Below are positions 1 to 7,650 of a stretch of 20,380 bases of DNA, piece by piece. Made by a program: the position numbers and the translations under genes. A model generated the notes under the pieces. The model searched no databases. It was not told where the DNA came from and was given only the letters and a program-made list of their open reading frames with translations. Within the stretch, counting starts at the first letter, position 1. The number at the start of each line of letters is the position of its first letter. The stretch is from Chitinophaga pinensis. GTDB lineage: Bacteria > Bacteroidota > Bacteroidia > Flavobacteriales > Flavobacteriaceae. Location of the stretch: the NCBI GenBank assembly GCA_943324925.2, contig CALPNL020000014.1, forward strand, positions 1-20,380, in the 5' to 3' direction.

Positions 1-51
1 GAAAATCAATACAATAATTGTAGTAAATTTACGATTCAAATTTAACGAAAA

Positions 52-726
52 ATGAATAAGCAAGAACGAATAACATTTGTTATTAATACGTTAAAAGAAA
101 AATACCCGAGTATTCCTATTCCATTGGACCACAAAGATCCGTATACTTTACTAATTGCGGTGTTACTTTCGGCGCAATGTACAGATGTTAGAGTGAATAA
201 AATTACCCCTTTGTTGTTTGCAAAAGCAGACAATCCTTATGATATGGTGAAAATGACTGTGGAAGAAATTAAAGAAATTATTCGTCCTTGCGGATTATCA
301 CCTATGAAATCAAAAGGAATTCATGGTTTGTCTCATATATTAATAGAAAAATACGATGGCCAAGTTCCAAAGGATTTTAAAGCATTAGAAGAACTTCCGG
401 CTGTAGGACATAAAACAGCGAGTGTAGTGATGTCGCAAGCGTTTGGAGTGCCGGCGTTCCCAGTTGATACCCACATTCATAGGTTAATGTACCGATGGAA
501 TTTAACGAATGGAAAAAATGTAGTCCAAACGGAGAAAGATGCAAAACGAATTTTTCCAGAAGAACTCTGGAACGATTTACACTTGCAAATTATTTGGTAT
601 GGACGTGAATATTCACCCGCTCGTGGATGGGATTTGGAAACCGACATCATAACAAAAACAATTGGTCGAAAAACCATTATTGATGAATTCTACAAAAAAA
701 ATCCCGGTAAAAAACCAGGATTTTAA
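52..726 (+). CDS. nth: Endonuclease III (DNA glycosylase/AP lyase) lacking the iron-sulfur cysteines
   Basis: This is a base-excision repair enzyme that removes oxidised pyrimidines and cleaves the abasic site. It has 224 residues, close to the usual family length. The helix-hairpin-helix motif LPAVGHKTAS (115-124) contains the Schiff-base lysine K121, and the catalytic aspartate D139 lies in VDTHIHRL. The family normally ends in a C-x6-C-x2-C-x5-C cluster-binding loop just after a HGREYC-like motif. Here the matching stretch reads YGREYSPARGWDLETD (183-198) with no cysteine, and the protein then continues to a normal end. It is therefore a cluster-free variant rather than a truncation. The ATG at 52 follows an AT-rich leader containing TAAATTTA (24-31), one base off the Bacteroidota -7 consensus. 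Its stop codon directly abuts the stop of the convergent small gene. Confidence 0.95.
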   Translation: MNKQERITFVINTLKEKYPSIPIPLDHKDPYTLLIAVLLSAQCTDVRVNKITPLLFAKADNPYDMVKMTVEEIKEIIRPCGLSPMKSKGIHGLSHILIEKYDGQVPKDFKALEELPAVGHKTASVVMSQAFGVPAFPVDTHIHRLMYRWNLTNGKNVVQTEKDAKRIFPEELWNDLHLQIIWYGREYSPARGWDLETDIITKTIGRKTIIDEFYKKNPGKKPGF

Positions 727-870
727 TTAGTTAGCTAGAATTTCAAAAGATTTAGTACCGATTTTAACAACATTCAAAGCTTTTGAATAGTTTAATAAGA
801 ATTGAATTGTTTCTTTTTTTGGTAATTTTTTTGAAATTTCTAAAGCTTCTTTAGAGTAAATTTTCGCCAT
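727..870 (-). CDS. Small basic 47-residue protein of unknown function
   Basis: This open reading frame starts at an ATG (868-870) and stops with TAA (727-729). It encodes a lysine-rich protein of 47 residues (9 Lys, 4 Glu) beginning MAKIYSKEAL. It has no signal peptide or membrane segment; two short amphipathic helices are plausible. The stop codon is immediately next to the nth stop (724-726), so the convergent genes share no spacer. It lies 55 bp downstream of the ECF sigma gene on the same strand with no terminator visible between, so co-transcription with the sigma factor is likely. From memory it resembles small conserved flavobacterial proteins, but I cannot assign a function. That the frame stays open exactly to the nth stop in AT-rich DNA supports a real gene. 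Confidence 0.65.
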   Translation of the reverse strand: MAKIYSKEALEISKKLPKKETIQFLLNYSKALNVVKIGTKSFEILAN

Positions 871-925
871 AATTTTTAAGAATTAATTTCTATTTTATTA
901 TAACGATATATCTATTCAATTAGTA

Positions 926-1510
926 TTAATTTGTTAATATAATTTGATGTTTGTCAATAACTTTTCTTAAATTCATGATAGCATAACGCATTCTGCCTAA
1001 TGCAGTATTAATGCTTACCCCAGTTAATTCAGAGATTTCTTTAAAACTAAGGTCTTGATACATTCTCATTACCAATACTTCTTTTTGATCTTCCGGAAGC
1101 TCTTCGATTAACTTTCTTAAATCAGATTCTACTTGCGAAGTGATCAATTGAGATTCGATATTGGGAACATTATCTGACATAATAGAAAAAATTGAAAAGT
1201 CCTCTGTTTCTCTAAACATTGGCATTTTTTTATTTTTTCTGTAATAATCAATAATTAAATTGTGAGAAATTCGCATTACCCATGGTAAAAATTTACCTTC
1301 TTCATTATAAGAATTAGATTTAAGGGTTTTAATTACTTTAATAAAAGTATCTTGAAAGATATCGTCTGCTATATCTCTATCTGATAATTTAGAATAGATA
1401 AAACCGTAAATCTTTGATTGGTGTCTGTTGATTAATATAGATAAGGAGTTTTCATCACCTGCTATATAATTTTTAACCAATAACGCGTCTGAGGTTTGTA
1501 CATTAGCCAT
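926..1510 (-). CDS. ECF-type RNA polymerase sigma factor (sigma-70 family)
   Basis: A 194-residue group 4 sigma factor that would direct RNA polymerase to a specific promoter set. The sigma-2 region covers about residues 10-95, including DIADDIFQDTFIKV (region 2.2, core binding) and FLPWVMRISHNLIIDYYRK (regions 2.3/2.4, -10 recognition). The sigma-4 region covers about 131-186, with LPEDQKEVLVMRMYQDLSF and the HTH EISELTGVSINTALGRMRYA (-35 recognition). No anti-sigma gene or FecR-like gene is adjacent, so it is not a TonB-receptor-linked FecI type; the SusC protein here also lacks the STN domain that would signal to one. The gene has its own well-matched promoter about 100 bp upstream and is probably independent of the glycan locus. 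Confidence 0.93.
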   Translation of the reverse strand: MANVQTSDALLVKNYIAGDENSLSILINRHQSKIYGFIYSKLSDRDIADDIFQDTFIKVIKTLKSNSYNEEGKFLPWVMRISHNLIIDYYRKNKKMPMFRETEDFSIFSIMSDNVPNIESQLITSQVESDLRKLIEELPEDQKEVLVMRMYQDLSFKEISELTGVSINTALGRMRYAIMNLRKVIDKHQIILTN

Positions 1511-1606
1511 AAAAATACTTTTTAGTTGTTAAAATAAAATTGGAGAATTATCTCTAAAAAGTAGTTTTTTGTATAGGCAAATGTTAAATTAGAATTAATA
1601 TTAAGA

Positions 1607-1639
1607 CAAATATACCATAAAATAAATTTATAAAACAAA
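1607..1639 (-). promoter_or_regulatory. Bacteroidota-type promoter of the ECF sigma gene
   Basis: Read on the minus strand, TTTG (1639-1636) and TATATTTG (1614-1607) are separated by 21 bp. This fits the Bacteroidota consensus of a -33 TTTG/TTG and a -7 TAnnTTTG. Transcription would begin near 1600, giving a leader of roughly 90 nt before the ATG at 1510. This is the best complete promoter in the window. Confidence 0.6.
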
Positions 1640-1733
1640 TTTATTTTTAAATTTTAACATTTATAATGCAATAAAATATAAAAAAGTATAACAAATGTTT
1701 AATAAATCAAGGGAGAAGTTAAATAATAATCAG

Positions 1734-2504
1734 CTATTGATAGACTTTTATATAATCTATGTTAAATTGCTGAGGAAAAACGGATTTATCAACATCAGGA
1801 CCGCCAAAATTGCCGCCCACAGCTAGATTAACAATTAGGTAAAATGGCTGATTAAAAGGCCATGTATCTTCGTTTTTTATGCTAGGTTGAAAAGTATAAA
1901 CCAATTTAGAATCTACGAAAAACTCAATTTTATCTTTTGTCCAATCCATAGCATAAATATGATACCCTTCTTCGATAGTATCAAATTTCGTTTTCTTGGT
2001 ATTGATGGTTTCCCCATGGCTATCTTGGGTGTGCAATGAAGTAAAAATCATTTGTGGCTCGCGACCAATGTATTCTAGTATATCAATTTCACCACATTTT
2101 GGCCATCCGATAGTAGAAATATTAGATCCCAACATCCAGAAAGCAGGCCATAAACCATGACCAACAGGTAATTTGGCTCTCGCTTCAAAACGACCATAAA
2201 GAAATTGCTTTTTCCCTTTAGTTGTTATCTTAGTAGAGGTAAAGACCTCATTTTCAAGTTTAGCATGAATAATTAAGTTTCCATCAATCAAAGTGTGATT
2301 ACTGTCGGTATAAATTTGACGTTCATTATTTCCCCACCCACATAAATCAGGACATCCGTTACCAATATCAAAATTCCAAGAATCCAAATTTAGAGTTTTA
2401 GAATCAAAATTTTCTTCCCAAACCAATTTTCGTTTTTGGTTTTGAGCATAATTAAGATTACTAATCAGAACAAGTAAAATAAGAAACTTTTTCATCCAGC
2501 GCAT
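1734..2504 (-). CDS. GH16 endo-beta-glucanase (laminarinase type), exported
   Basis: A 256-residue single-domain GH16 enzyme predicted to cleave internal beta-1,3 (or mixed 1,3/1,4) glucan bonds by a retaining mechanism. The signal peptide (about 1-20, cutting after LNYA) has no lipobox cysteine, so the enzyme is periplasmic or secreted rather than lipid-anchored. The catalytic motif GEIDILE places the nucleophile at E139, the assisting aspartate at D141 and the acid/base at E144; the EIDxxE spacing is that of laminarinases. Other family marks are WGNNERQIYT (57-66), GLWPAFWMLG (117-126) and the C-terminal YIKVYQ. The ATG overlaps the GH3 stop codon by one base (TAATG), suggesting translational coupling. 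A second ATG at 2495 (MKKFLILL) gives an equally good signal peptide. It is the last gene of the glycan operon, and no clear terminator follows. Confidence 0.93.
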   Translation of the reverse strand: MRWMKKFLILLVLISNLNYAQNQKRKLVWEENFDSKTLNLDSWNFDIGNGCPDLCGWGNNERQIYTDSNHTLIDGNLIIHAKLENEVFTSTKITTKGKKQFLYGRFEARAKLPVGHGLWPAFWMLGSNISTIGWPKCGEIDILEYIGREPQMIFTSLHTQDSHGETINTKKTKFDTIEEGYHIYAMDWTKDKIEFFVDSKLVYTFQPSIKNEDTWPFNQPFYLIVNLAVGGNFGGPDVDKSVFPQQFNIDYIKVYQ

Positions 2505-4798
2505 TAATTTAAAAATTGAAAACTACCTTCTAGAATAGTCACTGAGCTTCCGCCAATAAAAACTTTAAAATCACCTGGTTCCGTTTCCCATTTTGAATTT
2601 GCAGTATAAAACTCTAGTGTTTTTTCATTAATAATGAAAAATACTTCTTTAGATTCGTTAGGTTGTAATTCTACCATTTCAAAACCTTTTAGCTCTTTTA
2701 CAGGTCTTGTGGAACTAGCTACTAAATCACGAATATACAATTGAGCTACTTCTTTTCCTGGAACTTTGCCAATATTTCTAAGGGTGAAACTAACTTTAAT
2801 GTCACCATTTTTTGAAAATGAATCCGCACTTAACTTCAAGTTTGAATATTCAAATTTAGAATAACTCAAACCATAACCAAATGGATATAAAGGCGTATTT
2901 TTTTCATCAGAATAATGCGACCAAAATACACTCTCAGGCTCGCTCATTGTTGGCCTACCTGTATTTTTGTAATTGTAATATATTGGTAATTGTCCAACAT
3001 TTCTTGGGAAAGTCATTGGTAATTTACCACTCGGATTATAATCACCGTAAAGTACTTGTGCAATTGCATTTCCACTTTGAGTTCCTAAATGCCATGCCTC
3101 AACAATAGCTGGAATATTTGCAGCAGCCCAAGGAATTGTTAAAGGTCTTCCATTGTTTAATACTAAAACAATCTTCGGATTTACTTTGTAAATTTCTTCC
3201 AATAATTCTTGTTGAACACCAGGCAATCCAAGGTCGGTTCTACTTCTACCCTCTCCTGTTTGTAATCCGTGTTCCCCTAAAACCATAACTACCACATCCA
3301 CTTTTTTAGCTAAAGATATTGCTTCCGCAAATGCTGATTTGTCTGATGTATTAATTTTAGTTTCCCAAACAAATTGTGTTCTTCCAATAGTGACATCGGC
3401 ACCTTTAGCATAGGTAAGTTGGTTGTCTTTGTATTTTTGTAACCCTTCTAAAACAGAAACTGCAGAATTATCATCGGCAGCTATTCTCCAACTTCCTAAA
3501 GGACTCGTTTTATCATTTGCAAGCGCGCCAATTAATCCAATTTTTAAACCTGATTTTTTAAGTGGTAATAGTTCATTTTCATTTTTTAAAAGCACAATCG
3601 ACTTTTTAGCAATATCTAAAACTCCCTCTTGAAAAGTTTGTTTCCCAACTGTTTGTTTTTCGTTATTTTCGTCACAATATTTATATGGATTGTCAAATAA
3701 CCCTAATTCAAATTTTACTTTTAAAATACGCCCAGCGGCATCGTTAACAAGGCTTTCACTAACTTTACCTTCACGAACAAGATTGACCAAATTTTCGACA
3801 TAGGCATTGGATTCCATATCCATATCAGAACCTGCATTAACTGCAATTTCTGAAGCCTGTTTGTTATCTTTTGCATAACCGTGATTCATCATTTCTCCTA
3901 TTGAACCCCAATCAGAAACTACAAAACCATTAAAATTCCATTCCCCTTTAAGGATTTTTCTTTGCAAATAGGAACTTCCAGTTGAAGGAATACCTCCAAT
4001 TTCATTGAAAGAATTCATAAAAGTTCTCACACCAGCATCAGAAGCTGCTTTAAATGGAGGCAAAATAATATTATGCAAAGTAGATTCACTTATATCAACG
4101 GTATTATAATCGCGACCAGATTCTGCGAAAGCATAACCAGCAAAATGTTTTGCACAAGCCAAAATTGACTTATTAGATTTAAAATTATCACCTTGAAAAC
4201 CTTGAACTCTAGCAATTGCAATTTGGCTACCCAAATAAGGGTCTTCTCCAGCACCCTCCATTACTCGACCCCAACGAGCATCACGAGCGACATCAACCAT
4301 TGGTGCAAAAGTCCAATTGATACCCTCTGAAGAAGCTTCTTCTGCAGCCATTGAGGCTGAATTTTTTATTGCTTGTAAATCCCAACTAGCAGCCTCAGCT
4401 AATGGTATTGGACTTATTGTTTTATATCCATGTATTACATCAAATCCAAAAAGCAAAGGAATACCTAGACGAGTTTGTTCTACAGCAATTTTTTGAATGG
4501 CACGAACCTCCTTAACACCTTTAACGTTAAGCATAGCACCAACGAGTCCGTTTTTTAAATCGGCATATTTTTTTGCTGCTTGACCGTCTTTTGGTGTTGG
4601 TCCAGTTATATCCCAAAAACCATTGTATTGATTCATTTGTCCAACTTTTTCTTCTAAAGTCATCAATTTTAAAATAGAATCAACTTTTACATCAATTGCA
4701 TCTATTTTATAATTAGAATCGACTAGCGCTTTAGGAGCAGAGCAACTTAAAATGAATGAGGTAATTAATACAATTAAAGATTTTAATAGATTTTTCAT
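2504..4798 (-). CDS. bglX: GH3 beta-glucosidase, lipoprotein
   Basis: An exo-acting beta-glucosidase that would release glucose from beta-glucan oligosaccharides; 764 residues from the chosen start. The N-terminus MKNLLKSLIVLITSFILSCS is a lipoprotein signal with the lipidated cysteine at about 19. Domains in order are the GH3 TIM barrel (about 35-370), with the nucleophile aspartate in VVSDWGSI (D296); the alpha/beta sandwich (about 395-605), with LGEHGLQTGEGRSRTD holding the likely acid/base glutamate (about E516); and a C-terminal fibronectin-III-like domain (about 665-750). LPLYPFGYGLSYS-like sequence precedes the last domain. The open frame extends 15 nt upstream to a TTG at 4813, but the ATG at 4798 gives a proper signal peptide. 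The next gene starts within its stop codon. A terminator-like hairpin lies just upstream and may lower its expression relative to the first operon genes. Confidence 0.94.
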   Translation of the reverse strand: MKNLLKSLIVLITSFILSCSAPKALVDSNYKIDAIDVKVDSILKLMTLEEKVGQMNQYNGFWDITGPTPKDGQAAKKYADLKNGLVGAMLNVKGVKEVRAIQKIAVEQTRLGIPLLFGFDVIHGYKTISPIPLAEAASWDLQAIKNSASMAAEEASSEGINWTFAPMVDVARDARWGRVMEGAGEDPYLGSQIAIARVQGFQGDNFKSNKSILACAKHFAGYAFAESGRDYNTVDISESTLHNIILPPFKAASDAGVRTFMNSFNEIGGIPSTGSSYLQRKILKGEWNFNGFVVSDWGSIGEMMNHGYAKDNKQASEIAVNAGSDMDMESNAYVENLVNLVREGKVSESLVNDAAGRILKVKFELGLFDNPYKYCDENNEKQTVGKQTFQEGVLDIAKKSIVLLKNENELLPLKKSGLKIGLIGALANDKTSPLGSWRIAADDNSAVSVLEGLQKYKDNQLTYAKGADVTIGRTQFVWETKINTSDKSAFAEAISLAKKVDVVVMVLGEHGLQTGEGRSRTDLGLPGVQQELLEEIYKVNPKIVLVLNNGRPLTIPWAAANIPAIVEAWHLGTQSGNAIAQVLYGDYNPSGKLPMTFPRNVGQLPIYYNYKNTGRPTMSEPESVFWSHYSDEKNTPLYPFGYGLSYSKFEYSNLKLSADSFSKNGDIKVSFTLRNIGKVPGKEVAQLYIRDLVASSTRPVKELKGFEMVELQPNESKEVFFIINEKTLEFYTANSKWETEPGDFKVFIGGSSVTILEGSFQFLN

Positions 4799-4824
4799 CA
4801 AATGATAATTCAATAATTCATAAA

Positions 4825-4854
4825 AACAACAAGTAGTCGAAACTACTTGTTGTT
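4825..4854 (-). terminator. Terminator-like hairpin inside the operon, between GH16 and GH3
   Basis: A perfect 13-bp inverted repeat (4825-4837 with 4842-4854) encloses a 4-base loop. On the minus strand the stem ends in a short T run (about five T, partly in the stem) followed by A. It lies 16 bp beyond the GH16 stop and 26 bp before the GH3 ATG. It has the form of an intrinsic terminator, but GH3 and the second GH16 have little room for a promoter of their own. Partial termination or 3'-end protection of the upstream message is the likely role. Confidence 0.65.
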
Positions 4855-4870
4855 ATCAATAGCATACTTT

Positions 4871-6511
4871 TTATTGGTAAACTCTTACGTAATCAACCGA
4901 CATTGAAGATTGTGTGAATGTTGGATCAACAGTTCCTCCAAAAGTACCACCCATAGCCACATTCATAATTAAGAAAAAGTCACTATTAAAAGGAAGTGAA
5001 TTAGAATTAATTACGGAATGAAACAATACATTATCTACATAAAAACGGATAGATTGTGGACTCCAAATAGCTTTATAAATATGATAGGTACTTGAAACAT
5101 TTGTTGATGTAATTCGAGACGTAATTCCACCTCCGCCTGAGTGACCAGTGTAGTGAACAGTTCCGTGAATTACATTAGGTTGAAAACCTTTATGCTCCAT
5201 TATGTCAATTTCGCCACAAGCTGGCCAAGTGTTGGTAGCATAATTTTGTCCTAACATCCATAAAGCTGGCCAAGTTCCAGCTCCGGCTGGCAATTTTGCT
5301 CTGAATTCAATTTTACCATATTTAAATTCGAATTTATTTTCTGATTTCAACCTAGCAGAAGTATAAGAATTTCCAGTTTTTACAGCTGTAATTACTAAAT
5401 TACCACCCTGTACCACAACATTAGTAGGGCTGTTAGTGTAACTTTGAAGTTCGCCATTACCCCAACCGCCAGCACCTAAATCATAACCCCATTTATTTTG
5501 GTCAGGAGCTCCGTCTGTAGCGAATTCATCTGAAAACACTAAATTAGTATAATCTGTAGCGTCTTGAGTAGGTTGAACAGTAGTAAAAGTATGGTACCAT
5601 GCTAAAGCTGGATTTCCACCCATTACTGCACGAACTACCATTCTAGTTTCAGAAATTGATAAAATTTCATACGAACTTTGACCAATATAATAACCCATGA
5701 AACCACCGTCAGAGAAATTCATCATGGTACCTCGAGTACGGGTTGCTGCACTAGGACTTGCCATAACAACTGATTCAGATGGTCCTAAGTTTACATTTTT
5801 CAAACCTCCCGCATTGTAGTTGTAACAAAAATCGTAACCAGCAGTACCACCAACTACACTTTGAAAATCTTTATTGAAAAAGGTCTGACCTTGATTGTTT
5901 AATTGGAATTTTAATTGATTACCCACTTTTGAAAAAATCAATTCATTCCCGTAAAGGCAGGCACTATCTGGTGAAGCAGCTTTTTCCCAAGGTGCTGCTT
6001 GATACCAAAGTGGAAAATAATTTTGTGTATCGTCAGAACTATTTGGTCCTACCCCAAGGTGTCCAGGTTCAGAAGCTGACCAATACCAAGTTTTTTGACT
6101 TCCACCAGTTAAAAATTGAACTGCTTCAGGATCTTCAAAATTACTTAATATAGTTACATCAATAGTTGTAGTTGCAGCTACGCCACCTTTACCAGTTGCA
6201 ATTACAGTAACTGTAAAAGTATTTAAACCCGTTTGATTGTATCTTTTTTCAAATATACCTGAAGGGGCATTAGTGGTAGTACCATCACCAAAAATATATC
6301 GATAGGAAATTGCATTATCTGCTTTGGCTGTAAATAATATCTTTCCACTTCCGTCACCATTTGGAGCAGTTGTAGCATTCTGACCTATAATTTGAGCAGT
6401 AACTACAAAATTTGAAGGGGTATCAATCTCGCCAAAAGTTTTTATATCTTCTTGACAACTTGCCATAAAGAATAATGTAATTAAGGATAGAATATTTAAT
6501 AATTTTTTCAT
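4871..6511 (-). CDS. PKD-GH16 laminarinase-type glucanase, surface lipoprotein
   Basis: An endo-beta-1,3-glucanase predicted to start polysaccharide breakdown on the outer membrane; 546 residues from the chosen ATG. The N-terminus MKKLLNILSLITLFFMASCQ is a lipoprotein signal with cysteine about 19. Parts in order: a PKD-like domain (about 38-122, with YIFGDGTT); an approximately 190-residue middle domain rich in aromatic residues (about 125-315) that I cannot name; and a GH16 catalytic domain (about 325-546). The catalytic motif GEIDIMEH gives E434, D436 and E439. GTWPALWMLG and the terminal DYVRVYQ also match the family. The frame extends to an upstream ATG at 6544, but that start would put a hydrophilic stretch before the signal sequence, so 6511 is preferred. 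It lies 35 bp after the glycan-binding lipoprotein gene. Multi-domain PKD-GH16 enzymes are known from laminarin loci of marine Flavobacteriia. Confidence 0.93.
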   Translation of the reverse strand: MKKLLNILSLITLFFMASCQEDIKTFGEIDTPSNFVVTAQIIGQNATTAPNGDGSGKILFTAKADNAISYRYIFGDGTTTNAPSGIFEKRYNQTGLNTFTVTVIATGKGGVAATTTIDVTILSNFEDPEAVQFLTGGSQKTWYWSASEPGHLGVGPNSSDDTQNYFPLWYQAAPWEKAASPDSACLYGNELIFSKVGNQLKFQLNNQGQTFFNKDFQSVVGGTAGYDFCYNYNAGGLKNVNLGPSESVVMASPSAATRTRGTMMNFSDGGFMGYYIGQSSYEILSISETRMVVRAVMGGNPALAWYHTFTTVQPTQDATDYTNLVFSDEFATDGAPDQNKWGYDLGAGGWGNGELQSYTNSPTNVVVQGGNLVITAVKTGNSYTSARLKSENKFEFKYGKIEFRAKLPAGAGTWPALWMLGQNYATNTWPACGEIDIMEHKGFQPNVIHGTVHYTGHSGGGGITSRITSTNVSSTYHIYKAIWSPQSIRFYVDNVLFHSVINSNSLPFNSDFFLIMNVAMGGTFGGTVDPTFTQSSMSVDYVRVYQ

Positions 6512-6546
6512 TTTGTTATTGTTTAGTTTATGAAAATTGATCATAA

Positions 6547-7638
6547 TTAGTTAGTCAAAATTACAGAGTCAAAATAGAAAGTATAATTTGCAGAGGCATC
6601 TCCTACAGTTCCTAAATCAAATATGAATACTAATTTCTGATAGGAATTTGTTGTAGAAATAGCGGTATAGTCGAAAGTTAATTCTTGCCAAGCGTTTGCT
6701 GTAGTTATTGTTACCTCTTTTTCAAATGAGATTCCACCGTTGGTTAAGTTTTCTACTTTTAATAATAATTTTGCACCGGCACGTGGTGAATATACTTTCA
6801 CTTTAAATTTCTTATTTACTGAAAAATCAATTGGTGAAGAAAGAGATAATAAACTTCCACCCCAAACTTGCCCAGGTCCTTTAATCATTTTTGCTACGAA
6901 TGCTGAAGTATTTATTCCTGTTGGAAATGGATTAGCAACTCTAGTTGAGTTACCGCCATCAAAATTCAAGAAAGTATAAGGTACTGAAGTAGATTCAAAA
7001 TCAACAGGTAATTGTAATAGTACCGATCTTGTTACGGTTACCATTCTTGTAAAAGGAACTGCCGATTGTGCACTTCCACTCACTGCGAATACTCTAACTT
7101 GGTAAGTTCCAGGATTGGTATATACATGTGTTTTTGTTTCTCCTTCTAAAAATGTTTCAGGCACCTCGTTAGGATTTTCACCATAAAAAATTCTAAAGTT
7201 GGTTTGAAAATCAGCGGTTGCAGTAACGTTGATTTCCATGGTATTTAATGTTGAAACCGTAAGATTAACCGCTAAGTTTGTTGGTGGGAAGAACGAAATA
7301 GCCAACGGAAACGTTTTTTCTGTTCTTTTACCATTCAATGTAATTCCCACCACTCTAAGGGTATAATTACCTTCATTGTAGCGATGGGTGGTTGGAACAC
7401 CAGCACCTAGCAAAACAGGTTGAGCCGTAGTATCACCATAATAAACTTCAAATTGTGAAATACCTTCTCCAATTGGAATAATAGTAACGGTTCCAGTATT
7501 ATCGGGAGAAATAGAAATTTTTGCAGAAATATTGGTAGGTGCAGCAATAGCATCTAAATTAATTTCTTCAGTGTCTTTTGAGCAACCTGTTAACAGGGTC
7601 AAAACAAATAGGCTAATCAGTAATTTAATATTTTTCAT
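6547..7638 (-). CDS. Surface glycan-binding lipoprotein in the SusE position
   Basis: A 363-residue non-catalytic lipoprotein directly after susD, where SusE/SGBP-type proteins are usually encoded. The signal MKNIKLLISLFVLTLLTGCS places the lipid-modified cysteine at 19. Two PKD-like beta domains follow: about 33-115 (EVYYGDTT, HRYNEGNYTLRV) and about 118-203 (RIFYGENP, HVYTNPGTYQVRV). The C-terminal module (about 208-363) is an all-beta, carbohydrate-binding-like domain, starting near LPVDFEST and ending YTFYFDSVIL. That module is about two thirds identical by eye to residues 433-588 of the T9SS protein at 15447-17975. The expected role is holding the glucan at the cell surface for the GH16 enzyme and the SusCD importer; this is inference from position and fold. 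It starts 12 bp after the susD stop. Confidence 0.85.
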   Translation of the reverse strand: MKNIKLLISLFVLTLLTGCSKDTEEINLDAIAAPTNISAKISISPDNTGTVTIIPIGEGISQFEVYYGDTTAQPVLLGAGVPTTHRYNEGNYTLRVVGITLNGKRTEKTFPLAISFFPPTNLAVNLTVSTLNTMEINVTATADFQTNFRIFYGENPNEVPETFLEGETKTHVYTNPGTYQVRVFAVSGSAQSAVPFTRMVTVTRSVLLQLPVDFESTSVPYTFLNFDGGNSTRVANPFPTGINTSAFVAKMIKGPGQVWGGSLLSLSSPIDFSVNKKFKVKVYSPRAGAKLLLKVENLTNGGISFEKEVTITTANAWQELTFDYTAISTTNSYQKLVFIFDLGTVGDASANYTFYFDSVILTN

Positions 7639-7650
7639 AGTTCTAATTTT

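Noticed and set aside
1640..1733. Terminator for the glycan operon after the last GH16
   Set aside because: I looked for a stem with a T run and found only AT-rich sequence without a convincing hairpin.
4799..4813. TTG start of the GH3 gene at 4813
   Set aside because: The ATG at 4798 begins a proper lipoprotein signal; the TTG would put extra residues in front of it.
2881..6153. Several plus-strand frames of 69-75 codons (2881-3108, 3423-3632, 5929-6153)
   Set aside because: They lie wholly inside the GH3 and GH16 genes on the opposite strand, with no promoter and no recognisable product.
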